Assembly: GCA_037389465.1 (NCBI GenBank)
Contig: JAZARR010000213.1
Location: 2,279,501-2,343,500 of the forward strand
Direction: 5' to 3'
Source of the DNA: Baylisascaris procyonis
Lineage: Eukaryota; Nematoda; Chromadorea; Rhabditida; Ascarididae
DNA length: 64,000 nucleotides
The position numbers and the translations under genes were made by a program. Under the pieces are notes generated by a model that was not told the DNA's origin, ran no database searches, and saw only the letters and a list, made by a program, of their open reading frames with translations. Positions 52,601 through 64,000 of the stretch are shown in pieces. Each line of letters starts with the position of its first letter. Position 1 is the stretch's first letter.

Positions 52601-55276
52601 GGAGCTGACAGCTTTATTATATGCCATTCAAAGTATTCATTAGCAATATTATTGTGACGTGTATTGCTCGAGCTCGATTTCATTCACAAGTCTGTTAGGG
52701 GTATACTTCAATTACATTAACTGATATATGATTATCGTTAAAATAGTGGCATTTATTAGCAATAATTAAACATTTTTTCTCAGCCGTATGATTAATAATG
52801 CTAATTAAGTCATTACATTACTTCAGTATTTACATATTCAATAATTTACATATTCAGTATTTACATATTTACGTATATTTCAATATATATTCAATCTCCT
52901 AGTGAAAGTTGTTGAAGAAATTTGCATACGCATTGGCTTATTTCAGGATGAGGTTCTTTTTTTTAATAATTTCCATATGAACATACTTTAGAAAAGTCAT
53001 TTTCGATGAGATTCGCATCGTAAGTTCACTATATAAAATCAGTGAACGTTTCTTTTACGATCCTATAATTAACTTACCATTTGTGGTATTCGAATGCCAT
53101 TTTGCAAAGAAATAATTCACGTCGCGTTGTTAATTGTCCACTTAGCAATGCATATCCACTCATATTGCACAGGTTTTTTTTTTTTTCGCATTGCATTGCA
53201 TTGCAACTCTCTAAATTGTTTCCACTTAAGACCTTTCACTTTTTCGCGCACATCGAACGGGCTATTGCTTTCAAAATAAAAATTTTAGGCATTGCACTTC
53301 TCTTAATAGTTGTTTTCTTATGCGACTATCTTCTTTGCAAAACTTTCTTATATTGCAGTTCTAGAGAAACTATTTGTTCAAATAGAACGTTGATTGAGCT
53401 CAACAATGTTTAATACAGCATTGTAAATATCGATTTGATGCATTTATTATTTCTTTCGCAAAAATATTCAAAAAGATATAAGTAGTACTTGAAATATTCA
53501 CTTGTCTTTATTAGTAACCCCATCAACTCATATTTAGCGCAGTGCCCTTTCATCTTATTATCTTTCATTTCAATCTTCTTTTCCTTTAGTTTAATTTATT
53601 GCTTTCTCAAATTATAGCCTTTAAATGTTCAATTTGCTTTTTACGATTTCTCTTTCATTTTGCACCGAGATGTTATACTAATGTTATATTTGAATTCTTC
53701 GACTACAGGGAGATCTTTGATTCTTGTATGTTTTTGTAATTGACTGTCAGATTTACTGGTCTATCACAACCAATAAGGGCTTAGTGAATTCATTTGGTTA
53801 GTGGACTGTTCCTTCTAAGTTTTGAGTGTATATAGAACTGATCTTTAGCTAATTTTTTTTTTTTTTTTTTTTTAAATTCGAAATGAGGGAAGCAAAAAAG
53901 AGTTAGAATATCCAGTGGATTTTCTTCCTCATTGTATAGTTTCCGCTATATTTTCCATGCAGATTGAAAGCTTCTGAATATAAAAAATCTCTATATTGCA
54001 TCTTTCATGCTTATTTTTTAAATTCTTCGATTTACTCGTTGAGAAATTCTTTTCATAAAAGCTTTATGATCCTTTCAGGAGAAAAGAAAACTGGAGAAGT
54101 ACCATTTGATATATGAGGATTCTTATCGATGTTATATGGCTCTATATTCGTAAATATCATGATATTACAGTACTCAGACAGTAGTTTCCCTGGGCTTAAA
54201 TTAGTTGTCCATTTGCTCAATCGGTTAATGTTTTGGTAATTGATTTGCTCAAACAGTGATTTAAGCAACAAATTCAATTTTTTCTCTCAACTAACCAGCA
54301 TCTAGCATACAGGTGGAATTTTTTTGGATAATATTTTGGTGAATTTTCTGAGTAGAAAACCCCTCTTCCGATGACGTCATTGACTTGTGTTTTTTTTGTC
54401 TATTTGAATTCAATACAAATGATTGTTAAAACCATTTCTAAACTAATAAATAAAGTGCTACCTGAAACTTATGTTCATGGAGAAAAGCTCACACTCTCAT
54501 TAATATATCAAAAAGTTTAGTCAATATTGACTTTGGTAAGTGTTGTTAGGTGCACTATTGCTTGTTGATCATTAAAGCATTTTCTCAACTGCTGTTATTT
54601 GCGTAATAACTTCCGGTATTCACAGTCAATTTCCAGTATACGCAATTTCCGTCTCTCCGTTTGTTTAGATAGTGAATAAAAGTTCAGTGTGATGTGTTGT
54701 TTTTTGCTGCTGTACGCATTAAATTTGAATATTTGTTAGCAATTCGTCTAACGATAACTAGCTTAACTATGTAATCATGAACTAAATTTGCATGTTTTCG
54801 TAAGTATTAAATCGACCAATTGCTCGCTTGATTCGTGATTAGTTTTGAGGAGTCAATGCTTTCAATGAAAGCGATCTGATATTATTGTGGAATATATAGG
54901 TGTTTTTAAAGCGTGAAATTGAGTAAGGTTGTTGAGCATGAACCCTATCGAAAGAGGGTTTCTTTTGGAGATGAACCTATATTTTTTTTTTACGAGGCTC
55001 TAATAGGAAAGTCTATTCAACAAGCAACCTTCATTAAAGTGAGCAAGATGTACTACTATATTGATAAGTATTGATTAAATGATTTCTTTTTCTTCCATGC
55101 AATTTTTTCATCTAAAGAAATTTATTTCCTCATATAAGAATAATAGAACCTAAAGTCCCTTATTTGGAATGGTACTTGAGTCATGAAATTTATGGCTTCG
55201 TAAACGATGATAATTGAATGGTAGTATGGGACTTATGAGGAGAGAGCGTTAATCGAAATTATTTGCATAATTTTAG

Positions 55277-55402
55277 GTGATTTGCGACTTATCGTACGAT
55301 TTCGTATCACCGAGTATCTCATCACGCGCATACGATCCGATAATTGTGGCTGCTGCTCAACAACAAAATTTAACGTTTATGTTACCTCCGTCAAATTATC
55401 AG
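55277..55402 (+). CDS. Exon candidate, 126 bp, unidentified plus-strand gene
   Basis: GC-richer than its flanks, preceded by an AATTTTAG acceptor and followed by CAG then GTTTTT. Frame 0 is open for 42 codons with a protein-like peptide (YDFVSPSISSRAYDPIIVAA, then QQQNLTFMLPPSNYQ); a second frame is also open. Its CAG donor does not join the exon at 56875 in that exon's preferred frame; an internal donor (after AAC or AT, phase 2) would. Treat the linkage as unproven. Confidence 0.4.
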
Positions 55403-56120
55403 GTTTTTCGCTTATTTTGTTGTCTATTCTTCGTTTTTTTTTTTTTTTTTTAATCTCTGTCACGCTTTTGCGTTCACTATTGTGGCGTTAATGGAACGAA
55501 AAAAAAATGTTTTTGTAACAATTAAAGCAATTTTCTGCTCCTTTTCTAGCAAAATGTGGGAAAATTATGTTCGGAAGCCGAAATGTAATGAATTTTCTAT
55601 TTAAACGCTTTTTTGAATGGAAATATTTTGAAAAAAAGATAATTTCATTTTTTTTTTCAAATTGGATATTACAAATATTAATTAAAATTGCTGAATTCGA
55701 TACATTTTATCTGCATCGAGTGTTATCCTACATTTTCTTCTAATCCATTTCCACTCATATGACATATTATTTGCTGAGCATCGACGATATCAGAGGAATA
55801 TTAGGTCCTTAACGAAGAATCAATATGGGAATATCCTATATCCGATTATTATCAAGGCAACAAATATTTCATACGGATGACTGTTGTTATGGGCACTAAG
55901 TGACAGTAAAGGCACATAAATAGCTTATCGTGTTTTGGTGTTTATTATTTTCGACCATTTTATTTAAGATAGTTTAATCTTAAAACAAGTGAGAAACTAC
56001 TACAAGTTAAAAAAAAAACGTTGAATTTATGGCCGGATTCCGTGGCCCCATCGAGAAGTTTCGCTTTCAGAGGTACAGGTGAAATAGCTTACGTAAATAC
56101 CATCTGGTATTTACTGATCA

Positions 56121-56458
56121 ATGGTATTTACTGATGAAAATTGCAAAAACTTAGTGTCTAAAGCAACCAGTGAACCTTTAAGAGCCGAAATCATTTCATT
56201 ACTTCGAGCGTTCCCGATGGCAATGGAGACCAAAAATTTTGCCATTATTGCACTGTTGAATGGCGGATTGTGCATATACATAAACGAGGGTTCGAAAGAA
56301 TCGCTCCTTAGCGATTATCCGTTTTTGTCCCTTCAAGGCGATTAGGGTCCCTTGCATCTAAGTGACTATACCAGAGCTAATGCTTTATTTGGGAGTCTAA
56401 CGAAATGGTGTAGAGGTTCCTCTCATCGTTCTTTGCGCCTATTCGCTGAGTTGTTTCG

Positions 56459-56461
<3 letters not shown>
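56121..56461 (+). pseudogene. Coding-like frame with one in-frame stop, running into (AT)n
   Basis: An ATG-started frame of 74 codons in GC-richer DNA (LVSKATSEPLRAEIISLLRA, then NFAIIALLNGGLCIYINEG) ends in TAG at 56343-56345. The same frame stays open for 38 more codons of similar character (LSDYTRANALFGSLTKWCRG) up to the microsatellite at 56463. This looks like one coding segment broken by a stop and cut by repeat growth. Not recognised; it could be a decayed gene piece or mobile-element ORF. Confidence 0.35.

Positions 56462-56462
<1 letters not shown>

Positions 56463-56526
<64 letters not shown>
56463..56526. repeat. (AT)n microsatellite
   Basis: Uninterrupted AT run abutting the coding-like frame at 56121-56461. 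Confidence 0.9.
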
Positions 56527-56529
<3 letters not shown>

Positions 56530-56874
56530 TTTGTCAATTTTTCTAGAAGATTCCTGTTTACTGCAGCGAAAATATAAAAGGAAACTTTTTTTTGCCTATA
56601 ATATAATTTATTTTTAGTTGGAATTTTATCTTTTTCTTAACATACTTTCTCCTGCTGTTTCTGTGAATTAGCAACGCCTCTTCGAACCTCTTCCCCCCTT
56701 CTAAATGCATCAATGCTTACGATTGTGCAACTATTTAGAGGAAATTAGAATTCTAATAAACGTTTGAATTTTTTCAAAAACGAAAAATTTTGATAGACGA
56801 AGACCCACTAAGCGATAGAAAACACCGCCTAAATATGTTTCTTGTGTTTTTTAATTAAATTTTTCTTTTTGCAG

Positions 56875-59154
56875 TCATCAGCGAACGCCTATATACGCAA
56901 GAGGTCGTCTTTGGTCGAAGCCCTCAACAATTCCATATTCCCACCCAGTCCTGATGTAAGTCATTTCTAAACAATCTGATTCTTATACGTTTATATTTTT
57001 CAAAAAAAATCCTTTATTTACTTATTCATTCATTATTTCGCTTATTTTTTATTTTGTTCACGAACTTCATGAAATAGTTCAATTTTATTATGCTCTAAGC
57101 TGAATAAGAGCTTCAGATTGTAGCTCAAAATATATTAAGTTCGATCACTTCCATTCACTTTAAGTTTGAGAACGTACGATCTAAGTTCCCATTCATGAAC
57201 ATTCCTCTCTGCAAGCATTCTTTCATTTATTGTGATTAGCCGGGATCGAATCTGATTAGTTCAGGGATGGATTATCTGTAGAAGGTTTTATATAAGCGAT
57301 CGGATGTGTTGAAAAATGAATAGAATAATGCTTGCATCTTAATTTATTTGCTTGACACTTCATGCAGTTGATTGATTTGTTGAGAAGAGTGATAAAAATG
57401 GAAATCATCAGGTCAAAAACTTCCATAGTCAAAAGCCGAGAAAATGTCAATGGTGGATAAATAAGAAATTCGAGAAGGAGTTGAAATTGATATAAAAACG
57501 ATTCATTCATTCGATGAAATACAAAGAGTATACCATCGAATATTTATAGGCCAATAGAATTGATCAAGTATCGTTCCTTTTCCGCTGAAGTGATCACTTG
57601 AGGTTATGCATTGACCATCATCGTAACAAAACACATAACCCTATTAGTGTAGAAATGGAATGAAATGTATTATTAAAAAATTAATGAATATAAGGTGTAA
57701 AGAAAAAGATCTAGTGAAATAAAGAAGTTGAAAAAAAAAAGAGGAAAATGTTATTCAAAATTTATGTTAGTTAAATGTAAATTCAAATGCAATATTATCT
57801 ATTTCATTCATTGTTGATTAGTATGATGGAAAAATTTTAACCATTTCCTGAAAAGTGTGCAATAATAATACGCGCTTAAATATGCTAGAGTCGAATTTTG
57901 GCAGAAAAATCTAATGGACATTTAAAAAAAATGATTAAAAAAATGATGAAAACGGTAGTAACATTTAAATTATATTAATAGGTGATCCCAAGTATTAAAC
58001 TTATGTTGGAAACTGAACAGCATGCTTAAAAGTTGCTTGCGAGAGTAAATTAGAATGAGGCTTGAATTGAAATTGGTCAATAAATATCAAGAAAATCAGG
58101 AATAAATGCACCACCAATGAAAAAAAATGCAGTTGAAATAAAGTATTATTGAGTGTAACTGAGTAGAGCCATCACTGGTGGGATATCTATAAAACGTTAC
58201 GTTCAGCAACATATTCTATAAGGACGATGCCTCCAATTTACGCAAATATATGAATGAGATTATTATTAAAGTGTTGTTAAATGCGTAGTTGAAATCGAAT
58301 TCAAATTCCCTACTCACTCCCGTGAGAGATTTATTCATTTGTCTTCAGGCTTGTAACTGATTATTCAATTTCAGGTCGAACAACATAGACGATCGGTTGA
58401 TATTTCTTCGGCAATGGATTATGAAAATCACTATGTTAGTGAAGTTGCTATTTATCGGATAAGTAAATAACTAATTGATGGTAAAAGAAAGATGCATTTA
58501 AATTTTCGTGAAATAAAACTGAAATGAATGGTTGGATATTTTTGATCTGTTTTCGGCAAAAGAAGTTTATGCAAAAATATTCAGCTTTATATCTTAGATT
58601 TTGATTGAGATTAGAGCGTTATTACAAAGCGTGTTCGGCGGTCTTCTCTGTTGAGAATGTAACCTGAAATTGTTTATAAGCGGTGAATTGAGTCGTAAAG
58701 CGGCAATTTTTCACTAATTGGATTAGTTAGAAATCATACTTATCATTTTTTTTTTGGTGATCTTTGGTTGAGAGTGCTAACGTTTTCTCGTATAGTCCTA
58801 GATTCACTATAATTTACTAATTATGTATTAAACAATAATGGGATTTTTTTCGTAAAATTTTCTACTTTTTTTATTCGAAATCTCGTTCTTTTTTTAAATA
58901 AAATATCTCAAGATGATTGATAGTGAGAACTTGTAGTATTGTCAATTCGTTGCATAAATGAAAAATACATCGATTGCTGGGGAATAAAAAGATCAAAGGT
59001 TTTTGCCAATATGAAGAAAGATGCATGATTTATATATGACCTATATAGTATGAAGTATTCCCGGATAATGTTTTTAAATATTTCACAGATGAATAATGGC
59101 TATGAACCGTATCGTATCGAACGTGTCTACTCAGTGAAACATTTTCTTCGTAAG
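56875..59154 (+). CDS. Unidentified gene, three linked exons (partial)
   Basis: Exons 56875-56956, 58375-58434 and 59089-59154. Acceptors are good (CTTTTTGCAG, AATTTCAG, ATTTCACAG); donors are GTAAGT, GTTAGT and GTTCGT. Taking the first exon in phase 2, all three join in one frame and give about 69 codons: TPIYARGRLWSKPSTIPYS, a PPSPD end, then VEQHRRSVDISSAMDYENHY, then YEPYRIERVYSVKHFLRK. The first part is rich in Pro, Ser and Arg with an RRSVD phosphosite-like motif, as in a disordered cytoplasmic region. The 5' and 3' ends were not found. Other frames of exons 1 and 2 are also open, but only this chain runs into exon 3, which has a single open frame. Function unknown. Confidence 0.5.
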
Positions 59155-60783
59155 GTTCGTTTTTAAACGATTTTTAAATAGGTTTTTTTAATGCTGATTG
59201 CTTATCTTTCCTTTTTTCTAAAAACATGGAGGGGGGAAGGGGAAGACGAGAGTAGTCATTGTCTGAGATCGTTGAATTCCTATTATGAATGCTGAAGATA
59301 TACTTGTTGTAATATGAATGCTGAAGAGTACCTGCAATATATCTAGTTGACATCTTTATCACTTGCTGTTCTGTATGTTTTACTACTGTATTACGTACCG
59401 TAATCGTTTTTGCGAATCGATATTTGCGAAGTATATTATGACAGTGTTATATCTGAACATACTTATGATATTCGATCGTTTTAATGAATGAATTGCAAAA
59501 ACACATATTTTTTCAATATCTCTAATTTTTGTAGATCAGCTGGTAATAAGTAATTTTTAAATATAGTATGATCATTGAGCTAAAGCACAAAGCTATACAT
59601 CCGTATAATCATATGTCTACGATAAACATCATGTATGATGAAATATGTAGTCTTTAGTCACATTGAAATATTCAGCGAACAACAAATAACAATGTGTAGA
59701 AAGGTATAATATGCAATAAGATTATAAAGTGAGTATTTTTAGATATATAGAAGAAAACTCAATGAATCAAAAAAAGTAAATAAATTTGAGGAAAATATAA
59801 CATTAGTTTATTTCAATAAAGAATCTTTACAAAGGTATTGCATGTTTAATGTTATATTATGGTCTCGAATGCAATGCGCTAATGCTTTAGTAGCTCATAA
59901 AAAAACATCATTCTCCTATTCATCAGTCTAGTTTTACAATTATTATAAATATTTTACAATTTTAAAGGCAAGTTTATTGTATCGAAATGCTTTAATGAGT
60001 GTGAGTCCACTATACACCGATTTATAATATACCGTAATTCGAATAGTAACAGATCAAGTTGCACTACAACAGTAATAATTTAAGCCTACTTTTGTAATCT
60101 TTTCGAAGTCTCAGTTGATCTCGGTCTTCTAATTAAGCATCGTATCAAGGCTATAGCATTAGTCTATTCTATTGTGTTCAAATTTGTGCATTTTCTTAAT
60201 CGACGTATCGATGGACTATATGCTCAATGAAAGTGTTTTGTTTGTGAGCAAACTAGGTAACGAGAGTTGATCATTGCGAAAATGCTAACCTCATTGTTGT
60301 GTGGAATACCGATCAGCGTCTTTCCCAATTCGTTGACAACACTTGAGCTTCGTATTTCGAGTACACTTCGCACTGCTCAAGTTCTCATCATTCGCAAAAA
60401 TAATCGATCATATTCACGGAAGTTTACGATGTTTACACCTATGGAATTTAAATTGTTTTCCGTACCGGATATGAATTCTCTATTTGATCGGCTTCATAAT
60501 TCATACCCTTGTTTTTGGAAGAAAGGACGTTCACATTCGTTTGTTGGTTATTTCTGTAGAACTTATTTTTGCACATATCGTTGAGCAGATACTCTCTATA
60601 ATACATTGTTGTGCTCTCAAATGCTACCTGCTAATATCACCTGCTGGCACTATTGAATTCGTATTTACACTTCGTAAGCATTGTAAACGCATCATTGACA
60701 TTTCCTTTTATTTTCGTTGTTCTTTAATCGGCAGAATAGGATTGTTGGGAGGACAAATTGTAGTGAGTAGTATAACATAACTA

Positions 60784-60906
60784 CCGTGGAGTCTCGATTA
60801 TAAGCCCATCCTCATGGTGATCCCTTTTTTTGATTAAACGCATGCCTGAATAATTGGTAACTGCCGTAAATTTCATTTTACTTATAAGCCCATCCGCGAT
60901 TATATT
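60784..60906 (+). repeat. Possible pogo/Tigger-type terminal repeat phrases
   Basis: GTGGAGTCTCGATTATAAGC at 60784 and CTTATAAGCCCATCCGCG near 60882 share the phrase TTATAAGCCCATCC in direct orientation. Phrases of this kind (AGNCTCGATTATA) are typical of terminal inverted repeats of pogo/Tigger-like transposons. No inverted partner or transposase frame was found in the window. Confidence 0.3.
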
Positions 60907-61325
60907 GACCTTTCTGATCATACACTACATTCTATCATTTAGCGTTCGAATGTGGTAGTTAATTCTCATTTTTTGCCGTAATATATCTGTTAGCACCTAT
61001 TCAATAAGTTTTGCGTTCATGTTTACCTTCTATTCAAATTGCATTCCTTACTTCCCAAATATTAATGCAGATGTTTATTAGTCTCTAACAGTATTGATCC
61101 TATTAGTCGGCTCTACAATTGCTATCGTTGTTTTGTATAAACGCTGAAAATTGGGGCTGTAAACGAGTGTGTTGAACGGCACAAAGTAGTTGCCGTATTT
61201 GATGTGCAGCGTAGAAATAAATCGGCTTTCTCGGGTGCTCTATGCATAGATCAGCGGGATGGTAAAGTTGGAAGGCTGTCGTCACATCCGCGGGCGGCCT
61301 TTGGTGCTCCCGCAGTGAACGCTAG

Positions 61326-61487
61326 TTAATACGGTGGGATCGGAGCCAAATCGCTAGTGTCAGTCGAACATCTATCCATCGGTAGTCGTGCATCATGCCA
61401 ACGTGTTTCAGGCAATTCCACGCATTTCCCCTCTTTGATGCATTGATATTCCATTGCCGCATACCAGATGACGATTGTTGAGTGGAG
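61326..61487 (-). other. Cysteine-containing coding-like frame
   Basis: A 53-codon open frame on the minus strand in GC-richer DNA, with spacing Y-Q-C-x4-K-C then R-C-S-T-D-T-S-D, loosely like an LDL-receptor class A or other small disulphide module (CIKEGKCVELPETRW). It ends in TAA; its upstream boundary is a weak CATCAG/TAG site. A plus-strand frame at about 61190-61325 is also open, so the strand is not certain. Confidence 0.25.
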
Positions 61488-62891
61488 CTACTGATGTCTA
61501 CTGTCCCATCTACTGTCATACAGATTCATTCATGCTTTACTTCCTTTGCTAAGGTTTTCTCCAGTTACCTCACTTTCTGATCCGTGCTGCTTCCTATCCT
61601 CTCTAATAGATTGCTTTATATATGATTTCGATTCTTTATCTGCTTTCCCTAATTTGTATTTCAGCGCCTATTTAATGCAATTTTTTTTGTAAACTTCTTT
61701 TTCAAAATTCTTTCAATAGTACCAAATGTTGAGATAAAATATTTTCATGGAATATTTTTAAAATTTAGAGAAGTTAAAACAAGATTTTTCTTTCACTCTT
61801 AGAGATTGCTTCAATTCAGCTTAAAACTTTTTTTAAATTCAAAAATCGTCTTTTTCAAATTCTCAATGAAATTGTTTCTTTCGATCAAATCAAAAAGAGT
61901 TTAAATTAGTAGCATTCGATTTGCATTGCATTAATCGATGCACTTTCTCACTTCATAGAGATGACGTTTGTGGTTTTTTATGTCATCTTGATCTTCTCGT
62001 TTTTTTTTCATTTCCACTCAACATTTGAATGACCTCCACCCCAAAAATCTCTAATGACATCGTCGACAAGTGAGTTGTTCGTTTACAACGCTCTTTATTC
62101 AACACATTCGTTCATTTTCTTTTCACTTATGTTTCTTTTTCATGCTCTTTTTCTTTCTTTTCAAAAATTTTCTCACATAATTTTTTTTTAGAAATCCCAC
62201 TGAATGCAGTTACTTTTTCTTGATGCAGAGGTCTTTTTATTTATAGCTTTTTAAGAAAGATAATAAGGGCATATGAGAGTATTCATGATAAATTATGCGG
62301 AAAAATACCAAATTTAAGCGCTCTTTTTACACGCTTATCTGTCACTTAAACATTGAGGTAACAAAAATTCCTTTCTACTTTCAAACGTAAGACTTTCAAA
62401 TGCGATTGCTTAGATTGAGATCTGTGGCATTGTCAGCATCAAAAAAAAAGTTGAAACCTGATAATTAGGCTTGTTGACCTTTAATTTGCGATTCGCAATT
62501 TAGCCGTTTTTTTCGTTTATTTAGGCTAAGTTTTATTTTATTAATTGCTGAAGTATTTTTGAATTTCGTTTATGGTAATATTGCGTTCAGTGATTGCCTG
62601 CCTAAGAATTAATGAAATATTTTTTTGCATAAAAAATTCATTATTTTCCTCACTCAGTGGTCCTTAATGACGATAAATTATACAATTTTCCCAAAAAAAT
62701 TGGATCTATCTTGCAGAAATTTCCCACATTCCTTACTTAGGCTAGTCATTGAGAAAATGTTAGCAATTTCACAACTTCCTACAAAATTGTTTTGATACAG
62801 CTGAGTGAAATTCAGTTGGGAAATTGTTGGCACAGGCGTTGATGGCAGCCAACGATGAAGTTGAATGCTTTCATCTCGAATCAATGTTTAC

Positions 62892-63010
62892 CTTCGGTGG
62901 CACTCTTTTATTGCTAAACGTGTGCCGTATCCGCTCTCACTAGGTCGACCTTTCAGATGCACCATCGCTTTTCCCCCAAAAAATATTCTTTTGTTGGCAT
63001 ACTGGCCCAT
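62892..63010 (-). other. Possible first coding exon, minus strand
   Basis: ATG-started, 39 codons plus 2 nt, ending at a good donor (CGAAG then GTAAAC). The peptide is basic (KAMVHLKGRPSESGYGTRLA). No second exon could be linked downstream, and the plus strand is also partly open. Unidentified. Confidence 0.25.
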
Positions 63011-63303
63011 TTCTCAGTCAACAAGCTTAAGACCTGCTATCTTTTTAGGACTTCCCAAGCACAAAGATTCGCTGCTGACCCGTAATGCAACAGTGAGATA
63101 GTGTGTTTCAATTGAACGACCTGCAATTCAATTGAAACTTCCATAACTGCCCAGTTTTAGGATGTTATCTGGAAATTCAAAGGTTTTGAAGCAGTTTCAA
63201 ATAAAAGTTGCAAGAAATGACCTAGGAGAGTGAGTTGAAAAGTTCAACTCATTAAAAAAGTATCTATGTGGGAAAAAATTCGAAGTTCTAAAATGCTCAG
63301 CAG

Positions 63304-63737
63304 ATGATCCACCGGGATTCTCAATTTCGAAAAATAGTGGAGTTGACGAGGAAAGAGGTGAGGCGAGCAGGATTGAGATGGAGGTGGTATGGAAAAGATA
63401 TCCAATTTTTTAAGCGTAATCTTAAGCCTATTGGCATATCGTATATCATTTCTCGAATTCATGTCGTATGCATAATACTTTATGAACCACTTTGCGATCA
63501 ATTAGCTATACTCTCAAAGTTATCGTCATGAAATATTGCTATTGTTTCTATTATTTTATCGGTTTTTAAATTGTATCATGCCTATTTCTTCAACTCTAAT
63601 TTGTTTCCAATAGTTTATTCATCGATAGAATCGTGATCATTTGGTCTACAAGCTAATTGAAGACGCGATTTGTGCTATTGCGAAAGGGATTCTATATTCA
63701 TTGGTTGCCGTCACTAGTGAACGAACGATCTTCGAAG
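63304..63737 (+). other. Two exon candidates, plus strand
   Basis: Candidate 1 at 63304-63357, between CTCAGCAG and a GAG/GTGAGG donor, is open in phase 0 (DSQFRKIVELTRKE), and also in a second frame. Candidate 2 at 63629-63737, between ATCGATAG and a GAAG/GTGCGA donor, is open in frame 0 (DHLVYKLIEDAICAIAKGIL) and ends in phase 1. They could be later exons of the unidentified plus-strand gene (its last known exon ends in phase 0). The link is speculative. Confidence 0.3.
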
Positions 63738-64000
63738 GTGCGAAGAGAGAATGTACTGTGTAGTGCAAAGTTTGCACTCGAATCCTTGTGTTATTCGGGT
63801 GCGAGACCAACCTGTTGTTCCTATTATCCGCAATATTCCCGTCACATATATACCTGATGTGAGGCTTTTTTTCTATCTTCGAGCACTTCACTTCGATTAG
63901 ATTGATCACAGGTTTTCGCTAATCCTATATCCGGAGATCTGAAGTTTCATCTTTGAGGAATAGTCGACGATAGAAGGGAGATAGAGAGAGAGAAAGGGAT

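Larger units (their letters stand above)
45826..55276. other. Long non-coding stretch with scattered open frames
   Basis: AT-rich, with an (AT)n array and one notable open frame (47530-47898). A plus-strand stretch at about 50261-50410, after a CGTTTTTTAG acceptor-like site, stays open for about 55 codons and holds a GGATCGAT-free, mixed peptide (DVILCECSRSQLGGK), but no matching donor context could be tied to neighbours. May be a giant intron of the plus-strand gene. Confidence 0.4.
59155..64000. other. Right-end region with unresolved coding-like pieces
   Basis: Contains several short open frames in GC-richer patches on both strands (listed separately where best supported). Two overlapping plus-strand frames at 60267-60584 and 60484-60780 have ambiguous coding character; the second includes a hydrophobic, membrane-like stretch (RLLVISVELIFAHIVEQILS). 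The window ends in a (GA)-rich tract at about 63977-63996. Confidence 0.4.

Noticed and set aside
53081..53413. 110-codon plus-strand frame with a membrane-like stretch
   Set aside because: No ATG near its start, T-rich DNA, and no flanking exon signals.
56875..56956. Alternative frames of the 82-bp exon (for example RKRSSLVEALNNS, or ERLYTQEVVFGRS)
   Set aside because: One ends in an in-frame TGA before the donor; the other would meet a stop at the 59089 exon when the GTTAGT donor is used. Only the third frame joins all three exons.

Overview
The window is eukaryotic DNA from a small-genome-type animal. It is strongly AT-rich, with spliced genes, long introns, many (AT)n arrays and scattered repeat remnants. 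Three genes could be rebuilt exon by exon, with every intron phase agreeing. Each has an AG acceptor-like site 5 to 37 nt upstream of its ATG. That is what spliced-leader trans-splicing (or a short 5' UTR intron) would give, and it points, not decisively, to a nematode or other trans-splicing worm.

Layout. (1) 1-4200, minus strand: the first four exons (216 codons) of a group VI calcium-independent phospholipase A2. The gene runs off the left edge before the lipase domain. Its first intron holds a 668-bp nested palindrome built around (AT)n tracts. (2) 6210-11068, minus strand: a complete nine-exon FAM114A/NOXP20-family gene (570 aa), with a 52-bp minisatellite full of ATGCAAAT octamers upstream. 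(3) 11.1-20.8 kb: no supported gene; repeat remnants, including a hammerhead-like repeat pair and a LINE 3' end. (4) 20851-24531, plus strand: a complete six-exon SLC25A51-type mitochondrial NAD+ carrier (301 aa). (5) 24.5-55 kb: largely gene-poor, with repeat-rich patches, notably two tandem copies of an unknown ~430-bp sequence near 39-40 kb, and a few isolated exon candidates. (6) 55-64 kb, plus strand: at least three phase-consistent small exons of a gene I cannot identify, and other short coding-like pieces of uncertain status.

The three recognised genes do not form a pathway. iPLA2 (phospholipid remodelling), FAM114A (Golgi/Rab2-associated in other animals) and SLC25A51 (mitochondrial NAD+ import) are ordinary housekeeping neighbours. 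Two dispersed repeats occur here as inverted pairs: an LTR-like sequence at 1 kb and 41 kb, and a LINE 3' end at 2.6 kb and 20.6 kb. I found no CRISPR, rRNA, intact tRNA or prokaryotic-type operon. I did not find a convincing new biological system; the best leads are the palindrome, the tandem unknown repeat, the hammerhead-like pair and the unidentified plus-strand gene.
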